The notes under the pieces: model-generated
The model's database searches: none
Told to the model about the DNA's origin: nothing
Seen by the model: only the letters and a program-made list of their open reading frames with translations
Origin: Bacillus sp. V3-13
GTDB taxonomy: Bacteria; Bacillota; Bacilli; Bacillales; Cytobacillaceae
Direction of reading: 5' to 3'
DNA: 64,000 nt
Assembly (NCBI RefSeq): GCF_002860165.1
Contig: NZ_PGUZ01000042.1
Coordinates: 97,274 to 161,273 of the forward strand
Shown here: positions 10,098 through 19,120 of the stretch, in pieces
Numbering within the stretch: the stretch's first letter is position 1
Layout: every line of letters begins with the position of its first letter
Made by a program: the position numbers and the translations under genes

Positions 10098-10251
10098 ATT
10101 CGGATCACTCGCTTTCATCCCTATTTCGTTTGTAATTAATTAATTTCAACAAATGCCGGTGCCCATACTGGTATGCGCGGCACAAATTCCTGTTGCGGGG
10201 AGAATCTGATTCCGGTGATTATCGTTTTCCCTGCAAACAGAAATACAGTTT

Positions 10252-10284
10252 TAAAAATAGCCGCTAACACCGAAGTGTAACGGC
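10252..10284 (-). terminator. Intrinsic terminator after ispA
   Basis: The GCCGTTACAC / GTGTTAGCGGC stem has a CTTCGG-type loop and is followed on the minus strand by TATTTTT. It lies 110 bases past the ispA stop. The rest of the 293-base ispA-dxs gap shows no ORF and should contain the dxs promoter. Confidence 0.65.
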
Positions 10285-10390
10285 ATATTGGCACTTGTTC
10301 AAAAATATGCTTTCCTCATAAACTTAGCTTTTGTTAACGGTTAATAAAGTAACCCAATTATATCATATGCCCAACACTGCCTCAAATTTA

Positions 10391-11284
10391 CTAATGGTTC
10401 CGGTCTGCAATCAAATCAGCAATCTCTTCCAAAAGGACGGTATATAACCCGGTTTCCATTAGAGTCAGTTTTGCTTTGTGAATATGCCCGGCTAATTCTT
10501 GTTTTGCCCCTTCCATCGTCAGCAAAGAAGGATATGTACTTTTTTGGTTGTTCATATCACTGCCAATCGGTTTGCCAATCAGTTCTTCACTTCCTTCGAG
10601 GTCTAATATATCATCCCTGATCTGGAATGCAAGGCCTAAATGGTAGGCATACTTGGTCAGCTTGTCGATTGTGGCTTTGTCAGCACCGGCCAGCAGCGCT
10701 CCGGCCAGCACGCTGTACATCAACAGCTTTCCAGTTTTGTGAACATGAATATATTCTAATTCTTGTTTAGACAGTGCCTTTCCTTCGCCTTCAAGATCGG
10801 CCGCCTGGCCGCCAACCATGCCTTCCGCCCCTGCCGCCTTTGCGAATTCAATGATCAGCTCAAGCTTTGTCGCAGACGAAGCGAATTGTTCCGGGGTTTC
10901 AGCAATCAGTTGAAAGCTGTATGTTAAAAGTGCGTCCCCTGCCAAAATCGCAAATGCTTCCCCGAACACTTTGTGGCTGGTCGGTTTTCCCCTGCGCAAG
11001 TCATCATTGTCCATGCTCGGCAGATCATCGTGGATCAGCGAATAGGTATGAAGCATTTCAATTGCCGCAGCAGTGTTCAGCCCCTTTTGGCTCGTTTGCC
11101 CGAAGGCATGGAGCGTCGCAAACAGTAAAAGCGGACGAATCCGCTTCCCACCTGCTTCGAGAGAGTAAAGCATGGCTTCCTTCATAATCGCCGGACCTTC
11201 GATATCATTTATCGATTTCCGCAGCTGTTCTTCAAGGAGCTGTTTATGTTCGTTTGCAAAAGAAGCAAAAGATTGATTGTTCAA
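10391..11284 (-). CDS. ispA: Farnesyl diphosphate synthase (polyprenyl synthetase family)
   Basis: 297 residues, matching the short-chain prenyltransferase family. It builds C15 farnesyl diphosphate from isopentenyl and dimethylallyl diphosphate. The TTG at 11284 is preceded by GAGGAGGAATAG. The first Asp-rich motif is Asp-Asp-Leu-Pro-Ser-Met-Asp-Asn-Asp-Asp and the second is Asp-Asp-Ile-Leu-Asp. The Gly-Gly-Lys-Arg-Ile-Arg-Pro substrate motif is also seen. It follows xseB by four bases in the xseA-xseB-ispA group that precedes dxs, tying it to isoprenoid synthesis. Confidence 0.96.
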   Translation of the reverse strand: MNNQSFASFANEHKQLLEEQLRKSINDIEGPAIMKEAMLYSLEAGGKRIRPLLLFATLHAFGQTSQKGLNTAAAIEMLHTYSLIHDDLPSMDNDDLRRGKPTSHKVFGEAFAILAGDALLTYSFQLIAETPEQFASSATKLELIIEFAKAAGAEGMVGGQAADLEGEGKALSKQELEYIHVHKTGKLLMYSVLAGALLAGADKATIDKLTKYAYHLGLAFQIRDDILDLEGSEELIGKPIGSDMNNQKSTYPSLLTMEGAKQELAGHIHKAKLTLMETGLYTVLLEEIADLIADRNH

Positions 11285-11288
11285 AAGG

Positions 11289-11522
11289 CTATTCCTCCTC
11301 TTTGATGGAGAATGGCTCCGTCTTTCCTTCCTCAGTTAAAACCTGGGTCAGCTGTTCCTCCACGCTTTTCAATTTATCATGGCAAAGCTTTGAAAGCTCC
11401 ATCCCTTCTTTATAGATCGAAATCGCCTCTTCAAGAGGGACATCGCCCTCCTCCAACCGGTCAACGATCACTTCCAGTTTCTCCATCGCTTCCTCAAATG
11501 TTAGTTGTTTTTCAGATGCCAC
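11289..11522 (-). CDS. xseB: Exodeoxyribonuclease VII small subunit
   Basis: 77 residues with the family signature [10 protein letters not shown] near the N-terminus and a Gly-Xaa-Val-Pro-Leu-Glu-Glu-Ala turn. It associates with XseA to form the single-strand-specific nuclease ExoVII. It overlaps the end of xseA by 11 bases, indicating translational coupling. Confidence 0.95.
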   Translation of the reverse strand: MASEKQLTFEEAMEKLEVIVDRLEEGDVPLEEAISIYKEGMELSKLCHDKLKSVEEQLTQVLTEEGKTEPFSIKEEE

Positions 11523-12867
11523 TGTTCTCGCTCTCCTTTATATCTATTACTCTGCACTGCATATTGCCATCTGCCATTTTGACTTCAATTGATTCGTCCT
11601 TTTTTACCGCAGAGATGCTTTTCACCAGTTGGCCGTCATCTTTATAAACGAGACTATAGCCCCGGTTCATTATTTTCAGGGGACTTAATGCTTCAAGCGT
11701 TGTTAGCATGCTGTGAAGATCCTTTTGCTTATTTGTATGAATGTTCCCCAATGCTTTGTTTAATGCCCGGTTTGTTCTTTTATAGCTGGCAGCGGCTTCG
11801 CTTAAAAGCTCGCGCGGATGGACACGGTTCAGCCGCCCGAGCGCGAGCCGGTGCTGTTCCGTTTTTAAGGCGAAAAGCTTTTGCGCTCCTTTGACAAGCT
11901 GTTCCGTCCGCTTATCGACCTGTTCGATTTTCTGCTCGTACAGTCTTTGCGGATAGCGAAAGGCGTAAGATTTTTGCAAACGGTTCAAGCGCTGATTTTG
12001 CGCGGCGATTTTTTCCTTCATCGCGCGCAGCAGCCTCGTCCGCCGATTCATAATCCTTTCCATTAAATCGTCTATATGCGGGACCGCAAGCTCTGCGGCG
12101 GCCGTCGGTGTGGGTGCTCGCATGTCGGCGACGAAATCGGCAATCGTATAATCCGTTTCATGCCCGACGGCTGAAATGATTGGAACGCGCGATTCAAAAA
12201 TTGTTCTTGCGACAATTTCTTCATTAAAAGCCCATAGTTCTTCAATCGAACCTCCGCCACGGCCGACGATCAGCACATCGATTTCGCTGTTGCCATTCGC
12301 CGTTGCAATCGCCTTTGCGATCGACGGAGCTGCCTGCTCTCCCTGCACTAACGCAGGAATGATGATGACTCTCGCAATCGGATAACGGCGCTTCAGTGTT
12401 GTCAGGACGTCACGAATCGCCGCTCCGGTTGGCGAGGTGATGACCCCTACTGTCTGCGGGTATTTTGGGATGCTTTTTTTATACTGGGGTGAAAACAGCC
12501 CTTCCTTCTGCAGCTTTTCTTTCAGCTGCTGATAAGCCAAATACAGCTCGCCGATTCCATCCGGGCGCATTTCCTTAATGTAGATTTGATACTGGCCGCT
12601 CGATTCATAGACGGTTATATCTCCTTTCACCAGCACCTTCATTCCGTTTTCCGGTGAAAACTTCATCGCACGGTTCGAGCTCGAAAACATGACGGCAAGA
12701 ATCCGGGCTTTTTCATCCTTTAACGTAAAGTACATATGGCCGCTCGAATGCTGCTTAAAATTGGAGATTTCCCCCTTCACGAAAACGTCCTGCAAATGGG
12801 GATCAGCATCAAATTTTCTTTTTATATATCTGGTTAAAGCGTTGACGGTTAAAAAACGCTGTTCCAT
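11512..12867 (-). CDS. xseA: Exodeoxyribonuclease VII large subunit
   Basis: 451 residues. The ATG at 12867 sits 7 bases after AAAGGAG; a TTG two codons earlier is too close to that site. The N-terminal OB-fold (about 10-105) includes Gly-His-Met-Tyr-Phe-Thr-Leu-Lys-Asp. The catalytic domain carries [15 protein letters not shown] and Ala-Val-Gly-His-Glu-Thr-Asp. A long basic coiled-coil tail follows. Together with XseB it degrades single-stranded DNA to short oligonucleotides. Confidence 0.96.
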   Translation of the reverse strand: MEQRFLTVNALTRYIKRKFDADPHLQDVFVKGEISNFKQHSSGHMYFTLKDEKARILAVMFSSSNRAMKFSPENGMKVLVKGDITVYESSGQYQIYIKEMRPDGIGELYLAYQQLKEKLQKEGLFSPQYKKSIPKYPQTVGVITSPTGAAIRDVLTTLKRRYPIARVIIIPALVQGEQAAPSIAKAIATANGNSEIDVLIVGRGGGSIEELWAFNEEIVARTIFESRVPIISAVGHETDYTIADFVADMRAPTPTAAAELAVPHIDDLMERIMNRRTRLLRAMKEKIAAQNQRLNRLQKSYAFRYPQRLYEQKIEQVDKRTEQLVKGAQKLFALKTEQHRLALGRLNRVHPRELLSEAAASYKRTNRALNKALGNIHTNKQKDLHSMLTTLEALSPLKIMNRGYSLVYKDDGQLVKSISAVKKDESIEVKMADGNMQCRVIDIKESENSGI

Positions 12868-13010
12868 AAGCAAACTCCTTTAAATTCTGCCTATATATCC
12901 TGGCAAAAAAACTGTCCCCATCTATTATAAGGTTTGAATCTCTAGCCGTCACCTCTCCGGGGTTTCGAATATTAAGATCCATCCTGATAATAGACAGGGA
13001 CTAAACTGGG

Positions 13011-13880
13011 TCAATCGGTTTTTTGCTGCCTTTTTTGGAAGTTACCGGCTGATTTCAATGTATTGTGCATAAGCATGGTGATTGTCATCGGTCCCACTCC
13101 GCCAGGAACAGGCGTAATGAAGGCTGCTTTTTTGCTTACTTCTTCAAATGCAACATCACCGCAAAGCTTGCCTTGATCATTGCGGTTCATCCCTACATCA
13201 ATGACAGCAGCCCCTTCCTTCACATGGTCTGCTGTGATTAAATTGGCTCTGCCGACAGCCGCAACAAGTATATCTGCCGTTTTTGTAAAAGCTTTTAAAT
13301 CCTTTGTCTTTGAGTGACAATATGTAACAGTAGCATTTTCATTTAGAAACAGCTGCCCTGACGGCTTTCCGACGATGTTGCTCCGCCCGACGACAACAAC
13401 ATGCTTGCCGGAGATTTCAATATTCATTTCTTTAAGCATTACCATAATGCCTGAAGGTGTACAAGGCACAAATGCATCCTGGCCGGTCATCATTCTCCCG
13501 ATGTTAACGGGATGAAAGCCGTCGACATCCTTTTCAGGCGAGATTGCTTCGATCACATTCGTTTCATTGATATGTTTTGGGAGCGGAAGCTGAACTAAAA
13601 TGCCATGGATCGAGTCGTCATTATTCAGTTCTGCAATTTTGGACAACAGCTCTTGTTCTGTAAGCGACTCGGGATATTTGACTACGACAGAGTGCATCCC
13701 CAGCTCTTTGCTTGCTTTCTCCTTGTTTTTCACATATGTACTTGATGCCTGGTCATTTCCGACCAATATGACGGCAAGGCCCGGATGTACATTTAATTTC
13801 TTTAATCTGGCCACATCATCGGCAATTTCCGCGCGCTTTTTTCGGGAAATTTCTTTTCCATCAATCAATTGGGCTGACAT
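13011..13880 (-). CDS. folD: Bifunctional methylenetetrahydrofolate dehydrogenase / cyclohydrolase
   Basis: 289 residues (B. subtilis 283). The ATG at 13880 has GGAGG 7 bases upstream; the earlier in-frame start at 13907 lies within the nusB-folD gap without a site. FolD interconverts 5,10-methylene- and 10-formyl-tetrahydrofolate. The catalytic Lys lies in Tyr-Val-Lys-Asn-Lys, with Gln-Leu-Pro-Leu-Pro and the NADP motif Gly-Arg-Ser-Asn-Ile-Val-Gly-Lys-Pro. A C-terminal Pro-Gly-Gly-Val-Gly-Pro-Met-Thr motif closes the domain. Confidence 0.97.
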   Translation of the reverse strand: MSAQLIDGKEISRKKRAEIADDVARLKKLNVHPGLAVILVGNDQASSTYVKNKEKASKELGMHSVVVKYPESLTEQELLSKIAELNNDDSIHGILVQLPLPKHINETNVIEAISPEKDVDGFHPVNIGRMMTGQDAFVPCTPSGIMVMLKEMNIEISGKHVVVVGRSNIVGKPSGQLFLNENATVTYCHSKTKDLKAFTKTADILVAAVGRANLITADHVKEGAAVIDVGMNRNDQGKLCGDVAFEEVSKKAAFITPVPGGVGPMTITMLMHNTLKSAGNFQKRQQKTD

Positions 13881-13932
13881 ACATTTCCTCCTGTTTTCAT
13901 ATTCCATACCGCTTTACTGCTTCAGACAGCTG

Positions 13933-14325
13933 TTATGTTAATTGCTGTTTAATCCTGGACAATACTCCGTTGATAAACCGGCTTGATTGTTCATCTCCAT
14001 ACAGCTTGGCAATTTCGATTGCTTCATCAAGAACGACATTAGGCGGAACTTCTTCTTTACAATAGGCCAGCTCAAAAGCGGCCATTCGCAGTAAATTCCG
14101 GTCAACATTTGCCAGCCTTTCAAGCGTCCAATTCTCAAGATGAACTTTAATCATGTCATCGAGTTCTTCTTTATGCTGGACAACACCTGACACCAGCCTT
14201 GTTAAATACTCATCGTTTGGGGCGTCCTCCAAAACGTGTTTGATGGCCGCTTCCGGCTCAGCCTGACTAACGTCAATTTGAAAAAGAGCCTGGAGTGCCT
14301 TTTCTCTTGCTGTTCTTCTTTTCAT
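13933..14325 (-). CDS. nusB: Transcription antitermination factor NusB
   Basis: 130 residues starting Met-Lys-Arg-Arg-Thr-Ala-Arg-Glu-Lys-Ala-Leu-Gln-Ala-Leu as in B. subtilis NusB (131). AAGGAG stands about 12 bases before the ATG. An in-frame start at 14373 would add 16 unmatched residues. The protein binds boxA RNA with NusE (S10) in rRNA antitermination. It sits just upstream of folD. Confidence 0.96.
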   Translation of the reverse strand: MKRRTAREKALQALFQIDVSQAEPEAAIKHVLEDAPNDEYLTRLVSGVVQHKEELDDMIKVHLENWTLERLANVDRNLLRMAAFELAYCKEEVPPNVVLDEAIEIAKLYGDEQSSRFINGVLSRIKQQLT

Positions 14326-14515
14326 TTGAATTATGTGCTCCTTTTTAAGGAAAAATTGTTTTTTGTGTGTCAAATTTCATTAAAAAAATGACTTTTTCGC
14401 TGTACCTCTCGATTCATAACAAGATAATAGCACAAGTCGTCTCGCTCTGCACGGTCTCTTTCGTTATTATTGCAGATTATTGTCTGTTGGTTGGATCAAT
14501 CTTGTTTTTCTTATC

Positions 14516-14548
14516 AAAAAACCAAAGACAGCGAATGTCTTTGGTTTT
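14516..14548 (-). terminator. Bidirectional-looking terminator after the Asp23-family gene
   Basis: A 13-bp stem, AAAAACCAAAGAC / GTCTTTGGTTTTT, with a 7-base loop and T tracts on both sides. It ends the accB-accC-yqhY unit, and nusB then starts a new one. Confidence 0.8.
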
Positions 14549-14554
14549 TTTGTA

Positions 14555-14962
14555 TCAAATCTCTTCAGCTTCTTCAGCTTCCTGCTTTTGGTTTTCAAAC
14601 TGGATGCCGACAACATGAATGTTTACTTCTTCTGCGTTCAGAGCCGTCATATTCAGCAATGCCTGACGTATGTTGTCCTGGATTTTCTGGGCAACGTGCG
14701 GGATTGAGACGCCGAATTTCATCAAGCAATAAACATCAACCTTGATTCCTTGTTCGGTAAGCTCGACTTTCACGCCTTTGCCATGGTTTTTTTTGCCGAG
14801 CCTCTCAACTACACCGGTTGCGAAGTTTCCGCGCATTTGCGAAACTCCTTCCACCTCTGATGCGGCAATTCCGGCAATCACCTCGATTACTTCCGGGGCA
14901 ATTTCAACTTTGCCGAGCCCAGTATTCTCTTTGCTCACTTCAAGAATGTTATTTTCGCTCAT
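14555..14962 (-). CDS. yqhY: Asp23/Gls24 family envelope stress protein YqhY
   Basis: 135 residues. The ATG at 14962 is 7 bases after GGAGG. The Asp23/Gls24 fold is seen in the Ile-Ala-Pro-Glu-Val-Ile-Glu-Val-Ile-Ala-Gly-Ile-Ala segment and the Val-Asn-Ile-His-Val-Val-Gly-Ile C-terminal strand; the tail is acidic. In Bacillus this gene is constantly linked to accB-accC and has been implicated in control of acetyl-CoA carboxylase. Here it follows accC by 15 bases, the same arrangement. Confidence 0.9.
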   Translation of the reverse strand: MSENNILEVSKENTGLGKVEIAPEVIEVIAGIAASEVEGVSQMRGNFATGVVERLGKKNHGKGVKVELTEQGIKVDVYCLMKFGVSIPHVAQKIQDNIRQALLNMTALNAEEVNIHVVGIQFENQKQEAEEAEEI

Positions 14963-14977
14963 TCCATGCACCTCCAA

Positions 14978-16336
14978 TTATTTATCCGATTTCATCACAT
15001 CATACAGTTCCAGAAATTTCGTATTGAATTGGCCATCCACAAATTGTTCATGGTCCAGCAGCCTTAAGTGAAAAGGAATTGTTGTATGGATGCCTTCAAC
15101 CACAAATTCATTCAGGGCTCTTTTCATTCTGGCAATCGCTTCTTCACGGCTGCTTCCGTATGTGATGACCTTCGCAATCATTGAATCGTAGTAGGGCGGG
15201 ATTGTATATCCGGGATATGCAGCCGAATCAATCCGGACTCCGAGTCCGCCTGGCGGTAAGTACGTGTTGATTTTTCCGGCTGACGGCATAAAGTTCTTTT
15301 CAGGATTTTCGGCGTTAATTCTGCATTCGATCGCCCAGCCGGTAAAGGTGACTTCATCCTGTTTTAAGCGAAGCTTTTCTCCGGACGCCACCCTGATTTG
15401 TTCCTTAATTAAGTCGACGCCTGTGACCATTTCGGTTACCGGGTGTTCAACTTGAATCCTTGTGTTCATTTCCATAAAATAAAATTTCCGATTGCGGTAA
15501 TCATATATAAATTCTACCGTGCCAGCGCCTGAATAATCAACTGCTTTGGCCGCTTTTACTGCTGCATTTCCCATTTCTTCACGAATTTCCCCGTCGAGGG
15601 CCGGTGAAGGGGTTTCTTCGAGCAGTTTTTGCAGGCGTCTTTGGATCGTGCAATCGCGTTCGCCGAGGTGGATAACATTCCCATGCGTATCAGCGAGGAC
15701 TTGAATCTCAACATGGCGAAAATCTTCGATAAATTTTTCAAGATAAACGCCCGGATTTCCAAAAGCAGTCAAAGCTTCCTGCTGGGTAATATTAATGCCT
15801 TTGATGAGCTCCTGCTCTGTTTTGGCGATGCGGATTCCCTTTCCGCCGCCGCCGGCTGTTGCTTTAATAATAACCGGGTAGCCGATCTTATTGGCCAGCT
15901 TCACACCATCATCGACCGATTTAAGTATTCCTTGCGAGCCCGGAACAATCGGAACGCCGGCTTCGCGCATCGTTTCCCGTGCAATATCCTTCGTGCCCAT
16001 TTTTGTGATGGCTTCGGGACTTGGGCCCACGAAAGTGATATTCACTTCCCGGCACAGTTCAGCAAAGTCGGCATTTTCGGCAAGGAATCCATAGCCTGGA
16101 TGGATCGCGTCACAGTCGGTCAATTTGGCAACGCTGATGATATTTGTAAAGTTCAAGTAGCTGTCCTTTGAAGCTGTCGGTCCAATACAGTATGCTTCAT
16201 CAGCAAGCTGGACATGAAGGGCTTCCCTGTCAGCTTCCGAGTATACGGCGACCGATTCGATGTTCATCTCGCGGCATGCACGGATGATCCGAACGGCTAT
16301 TTCTCCTCTGTTTGCAATTAACAGTTTTTTTATCAT
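14978..16336 (-). CDS. accC: Acetyl-CoA carboxylase, biotin carboxylase subunit
   Basis: 452 residues. It carboxylates biotin on AccB using ATP and bicarbonate, the first half-reaction of fatty acid synthesis. The N-terminus is [13 protein letters not shown]. The ATP-grasp core includes the Gly-rich loop in [10 protein letters not shown] and the catalytic [10 protein letters not shown] region. It lies 18 bases after accB. Confidence 0.97.
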   Translation of the reverse strand: MIKKLLIANRGEIAVRIIRACREMNIESVAVYSEADREALHVQLADEAYCIGPTASKDSYLNFTNIISVAKLTDCDAIHPGYGFLAENADFAELCREVNITFVGPSPEAITKMGTKDIARETMREAGVPIVPGSQGILKSVDDGVKLANKIGYPVIIKATAGGGGKGIRIAKTEQELIKGINITQQEALTAFGNPGVYLEKFIEDFRHVEIQVLADTHGNVIHLGERDCTIQRRLQKLLEETPSPALDGEIREEMGNAAVKAAKAVDYSGAGTVEFIYDYRNRKFYFMEMNTRIQVEHPVTEMVTGVDLIKEQIRVASGEKLRLKQDEVTFTGWAIECRINAENPEKNFMPSAGKINTYLPPGGLGVRIDSAAYPGYTIPPYYDSMIAKVITYGSSREEAIARMKRALNEFVVEGIHTTIPFHLRLLDHEQFVDGQFNTKFLELYDVMKSDK

Positions 16337-16354
16337 GATAAAATTTGCCCCCCC

Positions 16355-16861
16355 TTATTCAGGCTTAACCAGAAATAAAGGCTGGCCATATTCTACGAGC
16401 TGCCCATCACTCACTAAAATTTCAACAATTTCGCCATTCACTTCAGCCTCGATTTCATTGAACAGCTTCATCGCTTCGACAATACATACGATCGAGTCAT
16501 TGGTAACCTTGGATCCCACTTTTACATATGGAGGAGAATCTGGTGATGACGATTGATAAAAAGTCCCAACCATTGGGGACGTGATCTTATGTAAGTTCGC
16601 AGCTTCAGCAGCTTCTTCTTCCCTTGCTGCCGGTTTTTCAGCTGCAGGAGTTTCCTGTTTAACTTCAAATACGGCAGGTTGCTGTGATGTTACAGTGGTT
16701 TCCGCAACAGGGATTTGATTGATTGGCTGAGCAACCACAGTTGTTTCTGCTTTGTTCTTCTTCATTTTAATTTTTGAACCATCTTGTTCAAAAACAAATT
16801 CGTCAATGCTTGATTGATCAACAAGCTTTATCAGTTCACGTATTTCTTGTACCTTCAACAT
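16355..16861 (-). CDS. accB: Acetyl-CoA carboxylase biotin carboxyl carrier protein
   Basis: 168 residues. The N-terminal helical part is followed by a flexible Ala/Pro/Glu-rich linker (about 40-95) and a C-terminal biotinyl domain with the biotinylated Lys in Val-Glu-Ala-Met-Lys-Leu-Phe-Asn-Glu. First gene of the accB-accC-yqhY unit. The promoter lies in the 397-base gap upstream. Confidence 0.97.
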   Translation of the reverse strand: MLKVQEIRELIKLVDQSSIDEFVFEQDGSKIKMKKNKAETTVVAQPINQIPVAETTVTSQQPAVFEVKQETPAAEKPAAREEEAAEAANLHKITSPMVGTFYQSSSPDSPPYVKVGSKVTNDSIVCIVEAMKLFNEIEAEVNGEIVEILVSDGQLVEYGQPLFLVKPE

Positions 16862-17258
16862 GATTACACCTCTGTCCTTTATAATTAAGACTAACTTCTA
16901 ATATCATACGATAAGACCTGCTCAAAGTTCAACATTGTATTCGGCAGGCAAAAAATAAAAAAGCCTCTCGTCTCTATTCTAATATTTTTTTTAATAGTTG
17001 TGAATTTTTCCGAAAGGGTTTTCATTACAATTTATCGAATAATGGTTGCACACCAGGGGAGAGGAGCAAATACGAAGCAAGGTATGTATTTTAACAATAC
17101 CTGTAGTTGCCCGGCGCTCTTTCATGGTTCAATGAAGAATTGTCTTCATAGAAAAAGCATCGGCTCTCCATACCGATGCTTTTTCCCATGCAAGGATAAA
17201 TCCTTGTCTGCTGAGGCTAAAATTTCCAACCCACTGTACTAAGCGGCTTGAGAACAGC
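16862..17258. other. Intergenic region between accB and spoIIIAH
   Basis: About 400 bases holding the spoIIIA operon terminator (17152-17185) and, by position, the accB promoter. The plus-strand frame at 17000-17242 spans the terminator hairpin, is Cys/His-rich and lacks a ribosome-binding site, so I do not call it a gene. Confidence 0.5.
17152..17185 (-). terminator. Terminator of the spoIIIA operon
   Basis: A 12-bp perfect stem, AAAAAGCATCGG / CCGATGCTTTTT, with a 9-base loop. On the minus strand it is followed by TTTTTCTATG. Symmetric A/T tails mean it could act in both directions. Confidence 0.8.
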
Positions 17259-17819
17259 CTATTTGGAACCATGGAACCTGACAGCCACGTCTTGCTCATC
17301 GATCTCTGATCTAACCATTTGGATGATTTCATTCGCCGCTTTAGGGGTATGTTCTTTCGCTTTAATCGTAATCATGACTTTGTCGCCATCAGCACGTACC
17401 AGCGCATCCTCATAACCCGCCGCGATGATCAATGTTTCCAAGATTTCTTCCTTTTCGGCAATCGCATCCAGTTCTTTCATTTGGTCGTACGCTTCGCTTT
17501 TTTCCGCGGCAGTTAATTCGGAAGAAGCCATCATCTCTGTTAATTGCTCCTTCAGCTCGCTGCGCTTGTCGTTAAGCTCAAGGCGGAGCTCTTCAAATAC
17601 TTCATCGCTTGCAGCACCGGAAATGACCATGCTTTCGTCCTTTGACTCGGCTGCCGGAGTATCCGGTGCATCATTTTTAGCTTCCTGGGGATTTTTTGTT
17701 TCCTCCACCCCTGCGAAGTCATTGCTTTGCTGTTCAGGAGAAGTAATGTAATAGACGGACAAAACGACTACTAAACTTAACATTGTTAACAACCAGACTG
17801 TTTGCTTTTTCAATAACAT
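17259..17819 (-). CDS. spoIIIAH: Stage III sporulation protein SpoIIIAH
   Basis: 186 residues. An N-terminal membrane anchor (about 7-26) is followed by an acidic linker and a C-terminal YscJ/FliF-like ring-forming domain (Glu-Thr-Leu-Ile-Ile-Ala-Ala-Gly-Tyr-Glu-Asp-Ala). In the mother cell SpoIIIAH binds forespore SpoIIQ across the intermembrane space to form the channel or feeding tube. It is last in the eight-gene operon. B. subtilis is longer (218), mainly in the linker. Confidence 0.93.
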   Translation of the reverse strand: MLLKKQTVWLLTMLSLVVVLSVYYITSPEQQSNDFAGVEETKNPQEAKNDAPDTPAAESKDESMVISGAASDEVFEELRLELNDKRSELKEQLTEMMASSELTAAEKSEAYDQMKELDAIAEKEEILETLIIAAGYEDALVRADGDKVMITIKAKEHTPKAANEIIQMVRSEIDEQDVAVRFHGSK

Positions 17820-18488
17820 TTATGAATCCCCCTTTGTTTTCTTTGGCATCACTGAAACTCTGTGACTCGGGACGTCCAGCACCCTTGATACCGCTTCTTT
17901 AATCCACTTTTTCACTTCAACATTATCTGCGCCCTTAGCAACAATGAGCACACCGCGGATCGCCGGCTTCTTTGTTTCCACCACGATCGGAACTTCTTTT
18001 TCCCCATTGCGGATAATCACAAGCTGCTCATCCTCTGACATATCTTCAACCATGCGTTTCCCGCCTTCCCGGTCAGTTTCCTCGGTTATTTGGGATTGAG
18101 TCACCGTGTTTTTTTCGAGAACTTTTTTTTCGGTGGCATCAACATTGACGACCACGGAGACGTCATCTACACCGACAATCTCTTCAAGGGCTTCTTTCAA
18201 CTGGACTTCGTAAGCCTCTTCATAGTCTTTAATCACGCTATTTCCACCAGGACTCTTGTGTCCAAACGCTTCAACATCTTCGCTTTTCTGTTCCTGACTG
18301 CCAGTCATCACCGGCAGGGCGGATTCAGATGGTTTCTCGTTAAAGAGCATATTGCTTATTAGCATAATGGCAGCACCGAAAAGCAGGACTAACAGTAAGT
18401 AATGGTATTTACCCGGTTTTTTATCAGCTTGTTTGTCCCCGAAAAACTGTTTTTTTAACCATGTCAACGGCCCTTTATCCTTGTCCAT
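17820..18488 (-). CDS. spoIIIAG: Stage III sporulation protein SpoIIIAG
   Basis: 222 residues. The cytoplasmic N-terminus (Trp-Leu-Lys-Lys-Gln-Phe-Phe) precedes one transmembrane segment (about 28-47). The C-terminal ring-building domain contains Ala-Leu-Glu-Glu-Ile-Val-Gly-Val-Asp-Asp-Val-Ser-Val and a Val-Ser-Arg-Val-Leu-Asp-Val-Pro-Ser-His-Arg-Val end. Family members form a large ring in the mother-cell membrane channel. It overlaps spoIIIAF by 14 bases and abuts spoIIIAH directly. Confidence 0.94.
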   Translation of the reverse strand: MDKDKGPLTWLKKQFFGDKQADKKPGKYHYLLLVLLFGAAIMLISNMLFNEKPSESALPVMTGSQEQKSEDVEAFGHKSPGGNSVIKDYEEAYEVQLKEALEEIVGVDDVSVVVNVDATEKKVLEKNTVTQSQITEETDREGGKRMVEDMSEDEQLVIIRNGEKEVPIVVETKKPAIRGVLIVAKGADNVEVKKWIKEAVSRVLDVPSHRVSVMPKKTKGDS

Positions 18489-19110
18489 TTACTTCGGTAT
18501 TCCCCCCTTCAATCGTCACTTCGATCATGCTTTCATGAACATTCCACTTTTGCGAGAGAAGAGAAACGATTTTGCTTGATTGATTGCCAGGTCGCTTTGA
18601 TGGAAGAGGTTGTTCTGTGTTGATTTCTATTTTCTTTATTGCTTCAACTGCTTCGGGTTCAGCTTCCGGATGTTTCAGAAGAACGATGACTTTCTGCAGG
18701 TTTTTCGGGAATTCATGCTGGTTTTGTTCGTCTGCTAAAACATCAATTTTAGCAATTTCCAATCCGTACTGTTCCATCAACTCCTCTTTTGCGCCCTGTT
18801 CCATTTGGACAGCCATTTGTTCTAAAATATATGCATGTTGGGATGCTTGTATTTCTGTTTTCTGCATTTCTATTAAATTTTCCATATTTTTTTCGCGCTG
18901 ACTCTGAAGTACCGGGACCGAAGCAAGGGCCGCTTCAAAATCAGAAGAAAACAATTTTAGAATCGGCGTTAAAATAATGGCAATTAACAGCAAGCCGGTG
19001 ACCATTTTTGTATACTTTTGAAAATTGGAGCTGGGGAGCAGCATATCAATCACAGTTGCGAGCAACACGAACAAAATAATATTCGTTATCCATTCTTTGA
19101 TAAAATCCAT
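18475..19110 (-). CDS. spoIIIAF: Stage III sporulation protein SpoIIIAF
   Basis: 211 residues starting Met-Asp-Phe-Ile-Lys-Glu-Trp-Ile, with two hydrophobic segments (about 9-26 and 37-54) and a soluble C-terminal domain. AGGGGGAG precedes the ATG. It is a membrane part of the SpoIIIA-SpoIIQ apparatus required for sigma-G activity. It overlaps spoIIIAG and follows spoIIIAE by 10 bases. Confidence 0.93.
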   Translation of the reverse strand: MDFIKEWITNIILFVLLATVIDMLLPSSNFQKYTKMVTGLLLIAIILTPILKLFSSDFEAALASVPVLQSQREKNMENLIEMQKTEIQASQHAYILEQMAVQMEQGAKEELMEQYGLEIAKIDVLADEQNQHEFPKNLQKVIVLLKHPEAEPEAVEAIKKIEINTEQPLPSKRPGNQSSKIVSLLSQKWNVHESMIEVTIEGGNTEVNGQG

Positions 19111-19120
19111 GCTTCTCCCC

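Noticed and set aside
14367..14745. Overlapping plus-strand ORFs near the yqhY terminator
   Set aside because: Contain the terminator stem and overlap yqhY in antisense.
17000..17242. 80-residue plus-strand ORF between accB and spoIIIAH
   Set aside because: Runs through the spoIIIA terminator hairpin and has no start signal.
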